Origin: Steromphala cineraria
Lineage: Eukaryota; Mollusca; Gastropoda; Trochida; Trochidae
NCBI GenBank assembly: GCA_916613615.1
Contig: OU744720.1
Coordinates: forward strand, 67,596,471 to 67,660,470
Direction: 5' to 3'
DNA length: 64,000 nucleotides
Part shown: in pieces, positions 11,961 through 21,335 of the stretch
Layout: the number at the start of each line of letters is the position of its first letter
How positions within the stretch are numbered: the stretch's first letter is position 1
Notes under the pieces: model-generated
Database searches by the model: none
Told to the model about the DNA's origin: nothing
Seen by the model: the letters and a program-made list of their open reading frames with translations, nothing else
Position numbers and translations under genes: made by a program

Positions 11961-12882
11961 TTATTATAATCAGAAAAAACGCTCTAATGTTAGACCTTCG
12001 TGTTCATTATAGGTTATAATCGGGACGATGAGATAGGGCCCCCCAAAAAGATATATTTAGTTACCTTTGTAAGTTCGCTTCTAATACTTAATCATGATAA
12101 GAATGTAATATGAAAAATGTTTGATACTTAAGAACGCTACAATATGAGAGACAGTTTGACATTTTAATCACCGCTATCAACACTATCATAAAGCACTCCT
12201 ACTGATGCAATGAGTAGAGAAATAAATCGAACTTCTATCGCAATGTATATTACGCCACTTAACAGTAGTTCTTCAATGCAGTTGTGATGATCAGTAATCT
12301 TAAAATTTAATATGAATAATTATTCTAAATGTTGTCAGTTGTATTTGTTCGGTCGCCTTTACTTATAAATGTAAATGAATTTATTAGTGCATGTTCTCTA
12401 AAGCATTGTCATTAAATACTTCTAATAAAATAATGACACGAGTAACCAAATCAATGCTAAATTGCTGTCGATTTATGGTTGACTTCAGATTCAAAGACAA
12501 TTATAACAGTGGTATTAATTACATTCAAAGATTTCTACAACTTATAATGATGCACAATGATGATGAATTTATCAGAATATTCACATTGATTATATATGCT
12601 TTATATTTCAAAAGAAAACGTTCTTACATTTTATTATATGGCGAGCAGTGAAATACTGGGATTTATCAGTGAAATAAACTGTCTATCAAGCTACAGTGAA
12701 AATAACTTATATTTTCACTGCGAACGGTGACTGATATAATTTGACGTCATAAAACAATGGTCTCACGCGGCAAATGGCTTATGACGTCACAGTGTTACTG
12801 TGGTGACGGGCTGTTCCTAGCGGCCGCTCGGCGTGAAAATGACCCTTTTCGGACGTAATTACAATGGTAAAATCATATAATA

Positions 12883-13048
12883 AATAGAATATCCGTCAAT
12901 TCTTGACAAATACCATGTTTATCTCATCTCGTGAGGTAGAAAAGTTATATATTTTCACTCTTGGCTGCGCCACTCGTGAAAATATATCCTTTCTACCTCA
13001 CTCGATGAGATAAACATGGTATTTGTCAAGAAAAGACAGATACCCTCT
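12883..13048. repeat. Long palindrome with short loop
   Basis: The arms at about 12883-12957 and 12976-13048 are reverse complements: the left arm has 'gacaaataccatgtttatct' and the right arm its complement. The loop of about 18 bp contains 'cttggctgcgcca'. The arm sequence and the preceding TGACGTCA-containing stretch (12745-12800) look like a dispersed repeat. Perfect pairing over more than 40 bp would form a strong hairpin in DNA or RNA. Confidence 0.8.
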
Positions 13049-13049
13049 A

Positions 13050-13796
13050 TATATCATACATAAAGTAAATCACTTTTGCTGACTCATAAGTGGCAAAACA
13101 AGTCACTAATTTGCATCACATAAACCTAAACTTATTTATTTCCCCATGCTTTAGGGTTAAAAATTGTAGACATCATTATCTGCAACAGTGATCCTGCATT
13201 CTTATGTTTGACGTAATTTTCATAAAAGTACGATAATAAAGATGAAAACATATCATACTTCAAAGTTGTATCTGAGATTTGTGTTTACTTCATTGGATAA
13301 TACTGTGACTACTATCTATTATTATATGTCTTTGTTTTGGTCATCAACAAGATTTGTTGTGGGGGATAACAGTACTAGGGGATGATAATTACAATAACGA
13401 TAACATAGCCAATGATTGCTAAAATACCGTTCATGCAATGTGAAATCTGAAAACTATAAGTTCAAATTAAAACAGTCGTGTTTTAGAGCTAGTGTGTCAC
13501 TTGCGCTAAAATCAATATAGTTTAACTACTTCATTAAAAAATGTTTAGACAGATGGAAATAATCAGAGAGCATTTTCTCTTATTTTTAGCATTTTATTAT
13601 TCATTAGAATTATTTATTTCTTTAACATTACTTTACCAAAAAAAACGGATATTGAAGTAGTTTAATTAATTAAAATGCTTAAGGTGATAAAACATCAACT
13701 GATTGAAAAAGTTGCCAAGTATTGAAGTCTGTTTTTGACAATATAACATTTTAGTGTGTATAAACGACACTATGTGCTAGAGTACATCTAAACTAA
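13050..13796. other. AT-rich stretch, weak inverted repeat only
   Basis: No gene found. A weak inverted pair, tagtttaactacttca near 13515 and tgaagtagtttaatta near 13653, might mark a small degraded MITE, but no target duplication is visible. Confidence 0.4.
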
Positions 13797-13890
13797 ACTC
13801 ATTCTATATCTGTGTATCATTGAGTAAGTTATTTCACGAGGCAGGGCTCATTCTGCTTAATCATTCTTACTGAGACTTCAGAGCTACAGA
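13797..13890 (+). repeat. Dispersed repeat block P (partial copy)
   Basis: 'cattctatatctgtgtatca' through 'aatcattcttactgag' matches 11690-11775. It lies about 110 bp left of the DIRS-like element. Confidence 0.6.
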
Positions 13891-14012
13891 TAACTTTTTG
13901 TCTATTGAGTAATGTACTCCTTTGTAAAATTTTAATTGGGTGTTTTCATTTTCATTTGAGTAACCAAAATATTTGTACTCCTCAAAATCAGATCAATTGA
14001 GTATTATTTAAC

Positions 14013-14175
14013 GTACTCTACCGTCTCCGACTCACCGTAGCCCATTGATTGCCTATCAATTATCTCTCGACCCATAACACAGAAAAAACAAAACGGGAGT
14101 TACCTGCTCATCCCCGCCGCGCCACCTATGGTCATGTGACCTGAACCTCATTCCAACTTCCTGTCGCTCAGTGAT
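14013..14175 (+). repeat. Left inverted terminal repeat of the DIRS-like element
   Basis: Reverse complement of about 19778-19940. Identical runs include 'caccgtagcccattgattgc' and 'ccgcgccacctatggtcatg'; identity falls off past about 14150 ('cattccaacttcctg' against 'catccaacctacctgg'). The outermost 11 bp (14002-14012) differ from the right end, as in DIRS-1, where the two terminal repeats are not of equal reach. Confidence 0.92.
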
Positions 14176-14539
14176 CGGTTGTGTCTCTGAGCTCTCTCGA
14201 AGTTATCTTGCCTTGTCTAAGTATTAAAGTTTGTAGACCTTATTTCTCGATTCCTTTTTCTTTGGGGTAAAGAGTACCCTTCTCTTACCTCCTGTCAACC
14301 TTCTCCAAATTGCTATTTGGAGGTGGGTTGTTGGTTTTCTGCCTGTGGGACAGGCAGGCCTCTTGGTATCGCGCGTCCCTGCTCAGGTCGTGTAGCTTGG
14401 ATTGCACGTGCGCGCTCGTGCTTCTCGGTTGATAGGCAGCACACCCTCAGGGGTCTGACCTTTGACCCTCGCTTGGTGCGTGGGTCGATTGCGGGTAGCG
14501 TCAGCGACGTACCTTGTGACTCTACGCGTCCACCCCGGC

Positions 14540-15310
14540 TGGAGTGAGTTGATTCGCACATGGTTCGCGTGGCGAGTAACGGGCGTGAGTGACTATTCAG
14601 TCCTCCGTCTGGGTACGCGTTTGCTTCGCTTCGCTCTGCCTTGGTCCGTCTGGCGAGTGACTAACGGGAGTGACTGGTCCGTCCTCCGTCTCGATACGCG
14701 TTTGCTTCGCTCCGACTTGGTCCGTCTGGCGAGTGACTGACGGGAGTGACTGGTCCGTCCTCCGTCTCGGTACGCGTTTGCTTCGCTTCAAGCCGACTTG
14801 GTCCGTCTTGCGAGTGTCTGACGGGAGTGACTTGTCCGTCCTCCGTCTCGGTATGCGTTTGCTTCGCTTCAAGCCGACTTGGTCCGTCTGGAGAGTGACT
14901 AACGGGAGTGACTGGTCCGTCCTCCGTCTCGATACGCGGTTGCTTCGCTCCGACTTGGTCCGTCTGGCGAGTGACTGACGGGAGTGACTGGTCCGTCTTC
15001 CGTCTCGATACGCGTTTGCTTCTCTCCGCCTTGGTCCGTCCGGCGAGTGACCGACGGGAGTGACTGGTCCGTCCTCCATCTCAGTACGAGGTTGCTTCGC
15101 TTCGAGCCGACTTGGTCCGTCTGGAGAGTGTCTGACGGGAGTGACTGCTACGTCCTCCGTCTCGGTACGATTATGCTTCGCTTCACTCCGCCTTGGTCCG
15201 TCTGGCGAGTGACTGACGGGAGTGACTGGTCTGTCCTCCGTCTCGGTACGCAGTTGCTTCGCTTCGTTCCGTCTTGGTCCGTCTGGAGAGTGAAGGGGTA
15301 CCTAGAACAG
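14540..15310 (+). repeat. 76/81-bp tandem array inside the DIRS-like element
   Basis: The phrase ttggtccgtctggcgagtga recurs at 14641, 14717, 14798, 14879, 14955, 15031, 15112, 15193 and 15274, so the period is 76 or 81 bp; the longer unit gains 5 bp around 'cttcaagccgac'. More degenerate units continue to about 15850. The array is open in several frames on both strands, producing low-complexity open frames of up to 160 codons. I regard these as by-products, though a leader or gag-linked role cannot be excluded. Confidence 0.9.
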
Positions 15311-16090
15311 CGTACTGGTGAGTGGCAGAGGTCCGTGGGACGTCCGCTCCGCCTGAGACGGACTAACTTAGCTTCGGCGAGTGAGTGCGTTCTCGGCCTT
15401 ACTCCATCTCACCTTGCCACTCGGTTCGCTTCGCTACGCGCAGTGACTTGATCCGTCTGGTGATTGACGGGTCAACCTTTGTTGTTTTACGGGCGATTGG
15501 GACCCCCGTTTGTCACGTGCCCCGCGTGGCGAGTAATGGGCATGAATGACCGGTCCGTCCTCCGTCTTGGTGCGCGTTTGCTTCGCTTCACTCCGCCTGA
15601 TCTGTCTGGCGAGTGACGGAAGTAAGGGACTGGTCCGTTCTCCGTCTTAGTACCAATTGCCTTGCTTCACTCCGCCTTGGTCCGTCTGGCGAGGGACGGA
15701 AGTGAGTGACTGGTCAGTCTCCGTCATGGGTCGAGATCACTCCGCCTTGGGCCGTCAGGTGAGTGACGGGTCAACGTTGGTTGGTTCACGGGCGAGTGAG
15801 ACCCCCGTTCTCTCCGTCTTGCTCGGTCTACGTTCCGCCCTCACTCACCCGTGAGTGACTCTGGCGAACCAGGGTGTCGTCAGGGTATGTGTATGTGCTC
15901 ACCTTGTACAGATATGTTTAATTACATCTCACTCGCACAAATAGACGTACATAGAATAATGAACCATATATTAAACGACCAATCGCCAAGCGATTGACGA
16001 GAGATGATAAAACACATAAAGGCTTTCTTTCTGGTTGTCTGTCTGTCTGTCAGCGACGTACCCTGGTTCTGTGTGCGATGTGGACTAAGG
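15311..16090 (+). repeat. Degenerate end of array and AT-rich spacer
   Basis: To about 15850 the sequence consists of shuffled, diverged array units ('ggtccgtctggcgag', 'cctccgtcttggtgcg'). Positions 15905-16045 are AT-rich, unlike the rest of the element, with a small hairpin aatcgc-caa-gcgatt at 15981-15995 and a short (gtct)n run. 'gtcagcgacgtacc' at 16049 repeats 14499, which suggests that the array lies between two copies of a short sequence. Confidence 0.6.
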
Positions 16091-16103
16091 GAATCGGGGA
16101 CAC

Positions 16104-17440
16104 ATGACCTCCTCTCCCTCTGTCGCTCTTGCACCTCCGCATGCCCCTTGCAACAGGTGTGAAGAGTGCGAGTCTCTCTCTCTGGGAGCGTTATATCTTC
16201 AGGCTTTAAGGAGGAGTGAGAGAGACGCCGTATGTGCGAAGCGTAGGGCTCGCACCCCGGGAACCTGTCGGCCTCGTCCACCATCACCTCCCCTCCGGAG
16301 GGGCCCGTCCGAGGGAATTCGAGGCGGATGAACGGGTTTCGGATCTAGACGGGGCCACGCTCGGGGGGAGTCACGGAAGCCAGTCTTCCTCCCCCTCGTC
16401 TGTCAGCTCACCAACGGTCCCCTTCGGTGCCCTCCGTCACCTCCCGCACGTCGACCCTTCGCTTGCGGAAGGAATCGATGGAAGGAAGAAGTCGGAGGAC
16501 TGAGGTCCTTTCGATCAGGCGGCCTTCTCCATGCAATTGCTTGCGTCCGTCAAGGACATGGTGAAGGGGATGTTAGATGCCAGGGGGGGGCCGCACCCCC
16601 GCTAGCGTACGGCAGGAGAAGACTCCCCCCTCCAGTGGGGGGTCCACTCTCGAATCTCCTCCCTCTTCTCCTCACTCCGGCCGTAGGGTGACGCTCCACT
16701 CCCCGGAGGTCTCCCCCAGTGACACGTCCACCCCCACCGTGTCACCAGTTCACTCGGACCACCAGTTCATGGGGACGACGAACCCTCCCTTCACTCCTAT
16801 CACCGGGGGAAGGAGCGGGAGCACGTCGGGTTCGTACGCGGCCGATAAGAGGCCGCGGTAGTGGAATGGGCCGGGTCTTTCTACAGGAGGTGGACGAATC
16901 CCCGTCCCCCTGCAAGTGGGCTCGTCTGGAATCCTTCTGTGAGGAGGAGGCCCCACTATGCGGAGACAGGCCTTTCCCCCTCATCGGCTGTGCGACACGG
17001 CCGGGGAAGATTTCAGCCCGTCTGCGCCGGGTAGGCTTATTCCTCCCCTTGTTCTGACGGACCGTCAGCGGTCCACCATCTCAGTAGCGTTCCCCCTATC
17101 CCTCTCAATCCTCCAGTCTTGGACGAGGATTTCAGGCGGGTTGCCGCCCCCTCCGCTGATCACCTTGTCTCGGACGCCAATCTTGTCCACCTGGACAAGG
17201 AGGCCAGGTCTATCTTGGGGATGTGAACTCTGTCGTTCACGCCTGCAGGCGATGACGGCCTTCGCCAGAGAGGCAGAGATGGGGAGGGGGGCTCCGTGGC
17301 GGGAGGCCTGATGCAGGTAACGCTTTGCGCGGGACGTATCTCGGCGGGGATCACCAACCTACGCAGGGACGGGTTCCTCAGTCAGTCCAACCTCCCTGTC
17401 GAGATTCGTAGTAATCTCCAGGCAGTCTCGGGGTCAGCCA
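16104..17440 (+). pseudogene. Gag-like region of the DIRS-like element, disrupted
   Basis: The reading frame shifts at least twice and meets stops. An early stretch has a CNRCEEC cysteine cluster followed by a leucine-rich segment. A serine/proline-rich middle follows, then acidic and arginine-rich stretches. Around 17110-17220 a segment (DEDFRRVAAPSADHL, VHLDKEARSILG) resembles the C-terminal part of capsid-like ORFs in DIRS elements, but I base this on position and composition more than on a firm motif. It ends at about 17440, where recognisable reverse transcriptase begins abruptly. Function in an intact element would be particle or RNP formation. Confidence 0.55.
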
Positions 17441-17445
17441 ACGCC

Positions 17446-17870
17446 CTCCTTGTCAGTACTGCTATTTATGAAGCGATCAGACTGGGTGATATCCCTGGAT
17501 TTTCAGGACGCGTGCTTGCATATTCCCACCATTCGGGAACACCGCAAGTACCTCCGCTTCGTCCTGGGGGCAAAAGGGGGCGCCACTTCCAGTGGAACGT
17601 GCTCCCGTTCGGGATATTGTCCGCTCCGTGGGTTTCACCAGAGTGACCCAGCCGGTTGTCCAACTACTTCACCATCACGACGTACAGTTCCTGGACCTGG
17701 ACGACTGGGTCAATTACCACCACCCTCCCGCAGTCCGCGGCTGGGGCTGAGGCCACGTTTGGGGTTTCTCAACCCTCATGTCAGCGAGGAAGTGTGCAGA
17801 CACGCATTCCCGCTGCCCCAGCGGCTCGTCCCTCTCCTAGCCTGGTGAAGGGTGCAGGCCAACGTGTTCT
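17446..17870 (+). pseudogene. Reverse transcriptase remnant (DIRS type)
   Basis: Motif A is visible as DWVISLDFQDACLHI in one frame. After a shift come FQWNVLPFGILSAPWV (the LPFG block) and FLDLDDW, where the catalytic box has DLDD instead of the usual YxDD. This spacing and wording is that of DIRS-type reverse transcriptases. The N-terminal fingers normally present before motif A are absent; the gag-like region runs almost directly into motif A, which suggests an internal deletion near 17440. Frame changes occur near 17580 and 17640, so it is not translatable as one protein. Confidence 0.88.
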
Positions 17871-18400
17871 CAGGCGTTCCACTCAGACCTCCCGCGGCGA
17901 CTGCCCATCTCTTTGTGGTACATCCACGCAGGGTTGGGGCGCCCTCCTTGGAAGGGAACAGACGGCTGGGCTGAGGTTGTCGGCCCAGCTCACGCGCCAC
18001 ATCAACGAGCTGGAGATGGAAGCTATCAGGCTGGTAATCTCTCACTTGTCCGCTCTGCTGTGGGGCCAAGTGCTTCTAGTGCACTCGGACAGCTCGACAG
18101 CGGCTTGGGGGCACCAGCTGTCAGTCTATGTGTCTCCCGTCCCCGATCCCGAGTCCTGGGGCTTAGATGCTCTGTCGTTCGGATGGGAGGGGATGGACGC
18201 TTACGCCTTCCCTCCCTGAGCATTCTCACTCAAGTGGTGATGAAGATCGAGGCGACACGGTTGATCAGGCTGATCTTGATAATTCTCTTCTGGCCAGCGA
18301 GGCCGTCGTTCGTACCTCTTCGGAGGTTGGGCCAGGGGGATCCATTCCCTATTCCTCTCAGATGGAATCTCTTAGTGAGTCAAGCGGGCGGGTCCACGAG
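17871..18400 (+). pseudogene. RNase H and connection region remnant
   Basis: The RNase H core reads GWGALLGREQT, then INELEMEAIRLV (the catalytic Glu region), then LVHSDSSTAAW (the second catalytic Asp). The next recognisable text is VSPVPDPESW followed by DALSFGWEGMDAYAFPP, the stretch that in DIRS elements follows the end of RNase H. Several tens of residues normally between them are missing, pointing to a second internal deletion near 18110-18130. A frame change near 18220 separates the rest. Confidence 0.88.
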
Positions 18401-18424
18401 AACCCGCAAGCACTGGATCTCCAC

Positions 18425-19466
18425 GGTTGGCTCGTCTCCAAAAGGGGATGAAACGGACGGGCTACTCGCAGGAAGTCGTAGCTGCGGTTTCCTCCTCCCA
18501 GCTTGGCTCCACTTGCTAGTCGTACGACGTATAGTAGAGTTCATTTGCCACCTTCTGTGCTGACAGAGGCTGGGACGTCCAGGTAGTGACGACCCCCCAG
18601 GTGGCGGGAGGAGAGGGGCTTAAGGCCTCCTCTATTAACACCCACCTAGCTGCAATCAGGTCGGTTCTGCGGAAGCGGGACTCCTATGTGGACATCTCCG
18701 TCCTTAAGGAGGTGATCAGGACATACCGTCTGGAGGACAGGCGGCTTAAGCCTAGACCTCCCGAGTGAGATCTAGCGATCGCCCTCGAGCACCTGTGCTC
18801 GGACTCCTACGAGTCCCTGACGGAGTCCTTCATTCACGACTGACGGGTAAGAACGCCTTCCTGGTGACCTTGGCTTCGGCCGCCAGGATCTCATAATTGC
18901 ACGTGCTTCAAGCCGATTTGGGACTTGCTCTGAATTTCGTATGCAAGAACCAGGGGTCGGATGAACGGGGCAGGGTATTTCACATTCCCGCCCTTTCAGG
19001 TTCAGTCTCCCCCACGGACGAGGAGAACAGACTCCTCTGTCCAGTCCGAGGTCCGAGCTCTTCATGTTATGCGGAACGTACGCGTTCGCTCCGGGGGAGG
19101 AGACTAATTCTACCTCACTCCCAGCGTAGCATGAAGGAGATAGACAAACGGTTCCTGGGCGTCTATCTGCGGTCCGCTATCCTTGACACCTACAAGCCAA
19201 GGAGTTAGCTCCGCCAGCTCGTGCTAACCCCCACGGCTTTTTACAGCAGCATAGTTGTAGTAGACAACATGTCGGACTGTATCTGGAAGTCTGGCATGGT
19301 TTTCGCTAACCATTACCGCCGAGATTTGTCCACGGTAGACCTCACGGGCGTGGCCAGGCTGGGGCCACAGGTGTTGCACAGCACCGATCTTCGGGTTCTG
19401 CTCTCCCCAGAGGGGTCGCAGTTCACCGTTAGGTCCTGGGTTGCGTTCTGTTGTTTTAGCCAGTAA
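18425..19466 (+). pseudogene. Tyrosine recombinase remnant
   Basis: The N-terminal SAM-like core-binding part is seen as LKASSINTHLAAIRSVLRK at about 18616-18672. The box I arginine follows in VTLASAARIS (Arg codon 18885-18887), with a stop directly after. The C-terminal end shows VFANHYRRDLSTVD, with the expected nucleophile Tyr at 19314-19316. The HxxR box before it is not intact in any frame. In-frame TAG codons (near 18517 and 18533-18538) and frame changes abolish function. In a living element this enzyme would integrate the circular DNA. Confidence 0.87.
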
Positions 19467-19633
19467 ACTTCGCATCGCACCTCCGTGTCTCGGTTGTTCT
19501 TTCTTCTGAGTCGGGGCGGGCTTCCCTCCTTAGCAGGGCACCTGTGCACCCACCTTTAGTTAGACGATAGTGGGGGGAGTACCTGCTCTCCTGCCGCCTT
19601 GCTCTCGCAGCCCTCCACCCTCCGTGGTAGTCG

Positions 19634-19726
19634 GGGCTACGGTGAGTCGGAGACGGTAGAGTACGTTAAATAATAGTACGTTTTTGAGTAAACGTCATTA
19701 TTTGTACTTACCGTCGACGACTCACC
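19634..19726. repeat. Internal complementary region (circle-junction template)
   Basis: Positions 19634-19675 are the exact complement of the left outer end (14002-14043). Positions 19672-19726 are the exact complement of the right outer end (19918-19972) apart from the final bases. The two arms overlap by four bases, aata, the complement of TATT present at both element ends. In DIRS-1 this region is thought to template joining of the ends into a circle before recombinase-mediated integration. Confidence 0.92.
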
Positions 19727-19777
19727 AATCTTTATTTCCCACCCATGCCTCCCCTCCTGCGAGTAGGTTCGCTCTAG

Positions 19778-19972
19778 CGTTCACTGGCTCCAGGTAGGTT
19801 GGATGAGATTCAGGTCACATGACCATAGGTGGCGCGGCGGGGATGAGCAGGTAACTCCCGTTTTGTTTTTTCTGTGTTATGGGTCGAGAGATAATTGATA
19901 GGCAATCAATGGGCTACGGTGAGTCGTCGACGGTAAGTACAAATAATGACGTTTACTCAAAAACGTACTATT
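19778..19972 (-). repeat. Right inverted terminal repeat with outer extension
   Basis: Reverse complement of the left repeat over about 19778-19940, then an outer extension (about 19941-19972) that the left end lacks and that ends in 'aaaacgtactatt'. The extension is matched by the right arm of the internal complementary region. Confidence 0.92.
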
Positions 19973-20447
19973 TTACCGGTTTTGCGTTTCTTTATAATAG
20001 TAATTTGAAATGAATTATTTATATTATAGTAGACAACTTAGTCGATCAATATATTGAGTCTATGAGATCCATAATATTTATATACATTTACTGAATAAAA
20101 AAAGTTTAGGGATATAACATTGATATGACAGATTATTTTCTGCCAATTATCAATTCTATCATTATTCATACTTTCAAAAAGTACAACTCAGCCCGCCCGT
20201 ACAAGTACATCTATTTTTTTCACATTATTTATTTTTTATCACTGTGAAATTATCAAATGTTATACAAATATTCTAATTTCAGAAAAATATGAATATCCCA
20301 AATTATTGGTGTCCAGTATACATTTAAAAAAAATACAAAATTACAAAAAGAAATATAACAATTTTATCACTTTCATACTTTGATGCAGATAATACTGAAC
20401 GCTGAAAGATCGTCGTGAAGGATCCCAAGGTCAGTTATCTTGTGGGG
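19973..20447. other. AT-rich spacer between two mobile elements
   Basis: AT-rich sequence between the DIRS-like right end and the 20448 element. Nothing is recognised. Confidence 0.6.
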
Positions 20448-20814
20448 GGTTCACACTTACGTTAATTTACGTACTTTAACGTAGTTGGTTGAACGTAGCC
20501 ATAAAACCTCTAACTTGGTGTATATTTGTGCAATTTAGGCAACTACGTCAAACAACGTTTCATTACAAAAGGGTTCACTGCGTGTGTGTACGTTCAACTA
20601 CATTTAAGTACGTTGAACTACGTTAAACAACGGATAACTACGGTCATTGCACTAAATACAAACTACGTCCTTCTACGTTAAACCACGTTGATCTACATTT
20701 AAGAAAGTTTATTAGTACGTTTAAGTACGTTTAAGTACGTTTAAGTACGTTTAATTACGTCAAAGTACGTTAAAATAGGGTAAACCACGTTTATTCCGCG
20801 TCCAAGGGGTAGGG

Positions 20815-20823
20815 TATATAAAG
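20815..20823 (+). promoter_or_regulatory. TATA box of the 20896 gene
   Basis: tatataaag at 20815 follows a GC-richer 'ccaaggggtaggg'. A start about 30 bp on would fall near 20845, in a pyrimidine-rich 'cattctttctctc'. An E-box CACGTG lies at 20827. This placement means that the ATG at 20830 would lie upstream of the transcript start, so the ATG at 20896 is the likely initiator. Confidence 0.65.
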
Positions 20824-20895
20824 AGCCACGTGTTTGTTTTTCATTCTTTCTCTCAATTGTCGAGCTCACAAGAGTGTTTTTGCAATCTATCAACT

Positions 20896-21189
20896 ATGGG
20901 GAAAACGAGAGGTAGAAAAACTGGACCTCCAGCTTCTAAATCAAATTTAGGTGCAAGAAATATTCCTAAGAAAACGGTTGTTTCTGTAAATTCTGACGAA
21001 GAAACTACTTTGCCTGATCTGACAGAGGACGAGAATCCCCCAGGACATACAATGAATGATCTATCTAAAAAGTCACAATCCAGACGATCAGCTTTAAAAC
21101 TGACCGAAGACCAAGAAGTAAAGGCTTTTGAATATGTGGAGGCCCATCCAGAACTTTATAACAAGAACCATCCTCCTCACTTCTCATAA
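20896..21189 (+). CDS. Small basic protein with MADF/Myb-SANT-like C-terminus
   Basis: A 97-residue intact frame. The N-terminus is basic and disordered (MGKTRGRKTGPPASK), then comes an acidic patch (DEETTLPDLTEDENPP), then a serine/arginine linker, and finally a segment whose VEAHPELYNKNHPPHF matches the start of MADF/Myb-SANT-like DNA-binding domains, where an aromatic residue and 'LYd' follow an acidic helix. A full domain is about 80 residues, so this one is cut short: either the stop is premature or a downstream exon was lost. PIF/Harbinger transposons carry a Myb/SANT accessory gene beside the transposase, which would fit. No transposase is present. The start was chosen from the TATA position. 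It could also be a captured host gene. Confidence 0.6.
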   Translation: MGKTRGRKTGPPASKSNLGARNIPKKTVVSVNSDEETTLPDLTEDENPPGHTMNDLSKKSQSRRSALKLTEDQEVKAFEYVEAHPELYNKNHPPHFS

Positions 21190-21335
21190 CACACTGTGCA
21201 AAACATAGCATTTCTATATTCACAGCTTTTAGGTGCTGTATCATCTTCCTTCCACTCATCTTTGTCAATTGTCAAATGAACAGAATATATTATTTTAGCT
21301 CACGTGTCTCAGTCGCGTGTGACGTCATGTACCCA
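21190..21335. other. Central non-coding part of the 20448 element
   Basis: Between the small gene and the right subterminal array. It includes 'gtgtgacgtcatgta' and 'ctcacgtgtc' motifs. A minus-strand open frame here is not convincing. Confidence 0.4.

Larger units (their letters stand above)
14002..19972 (+). mobile_element. DIRS-like tyrosine-recombinase retrotransposon (inactivated)
   Basis: A GC-rich block about 5.97 kb long in AT-rich DNA. The long inverted terminal repeats (14013-about 14175 and about 19778-19940) run outward to ends sharing TATT. An internal complementary region at 19634-19726 pairs with both outer ends. Between them lie, in order, a 76/81-bp tandem array, a gag-like region, reverse transcriptase, RNase H and a tyrosine recombinase, which is the order of DIRS elements. 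Frames are broken by many stops and shifts, and parts of reverse transcriptase and RNase H are missing, so the copy is dead. DIRS elements integrate through a circular DNA and tyrosine recombinase and leave no classical target duplication; none is seen here. Confidence 0.93.

Noticed and set aside
12391..12651. 86-codon plus-strand open frame
   Set aside because: AT-rich, no recognisable domain, no promoter, splice or codon-bias support, and no second copy.
14597..15079. 160-codon minus-strand open frame
   Set aside because: It lies wholly within the 76/81-bp tandem array and reads as arginine/serine-rich repeats; the array is open on several frames and both strands.
14002..19972. LTR retrotransposon or endogenous virus
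   Set aside because: The terminal repeats are inverted, not direct; a tyrosine recombinase replaces integrase, and no protease or envelope is visible.
20830..20895. Upstream ATG extending the 20896 gene by 22 codons
   Set aside because: It lies about 15 bp after the TATA box, before a plausible transcription start.
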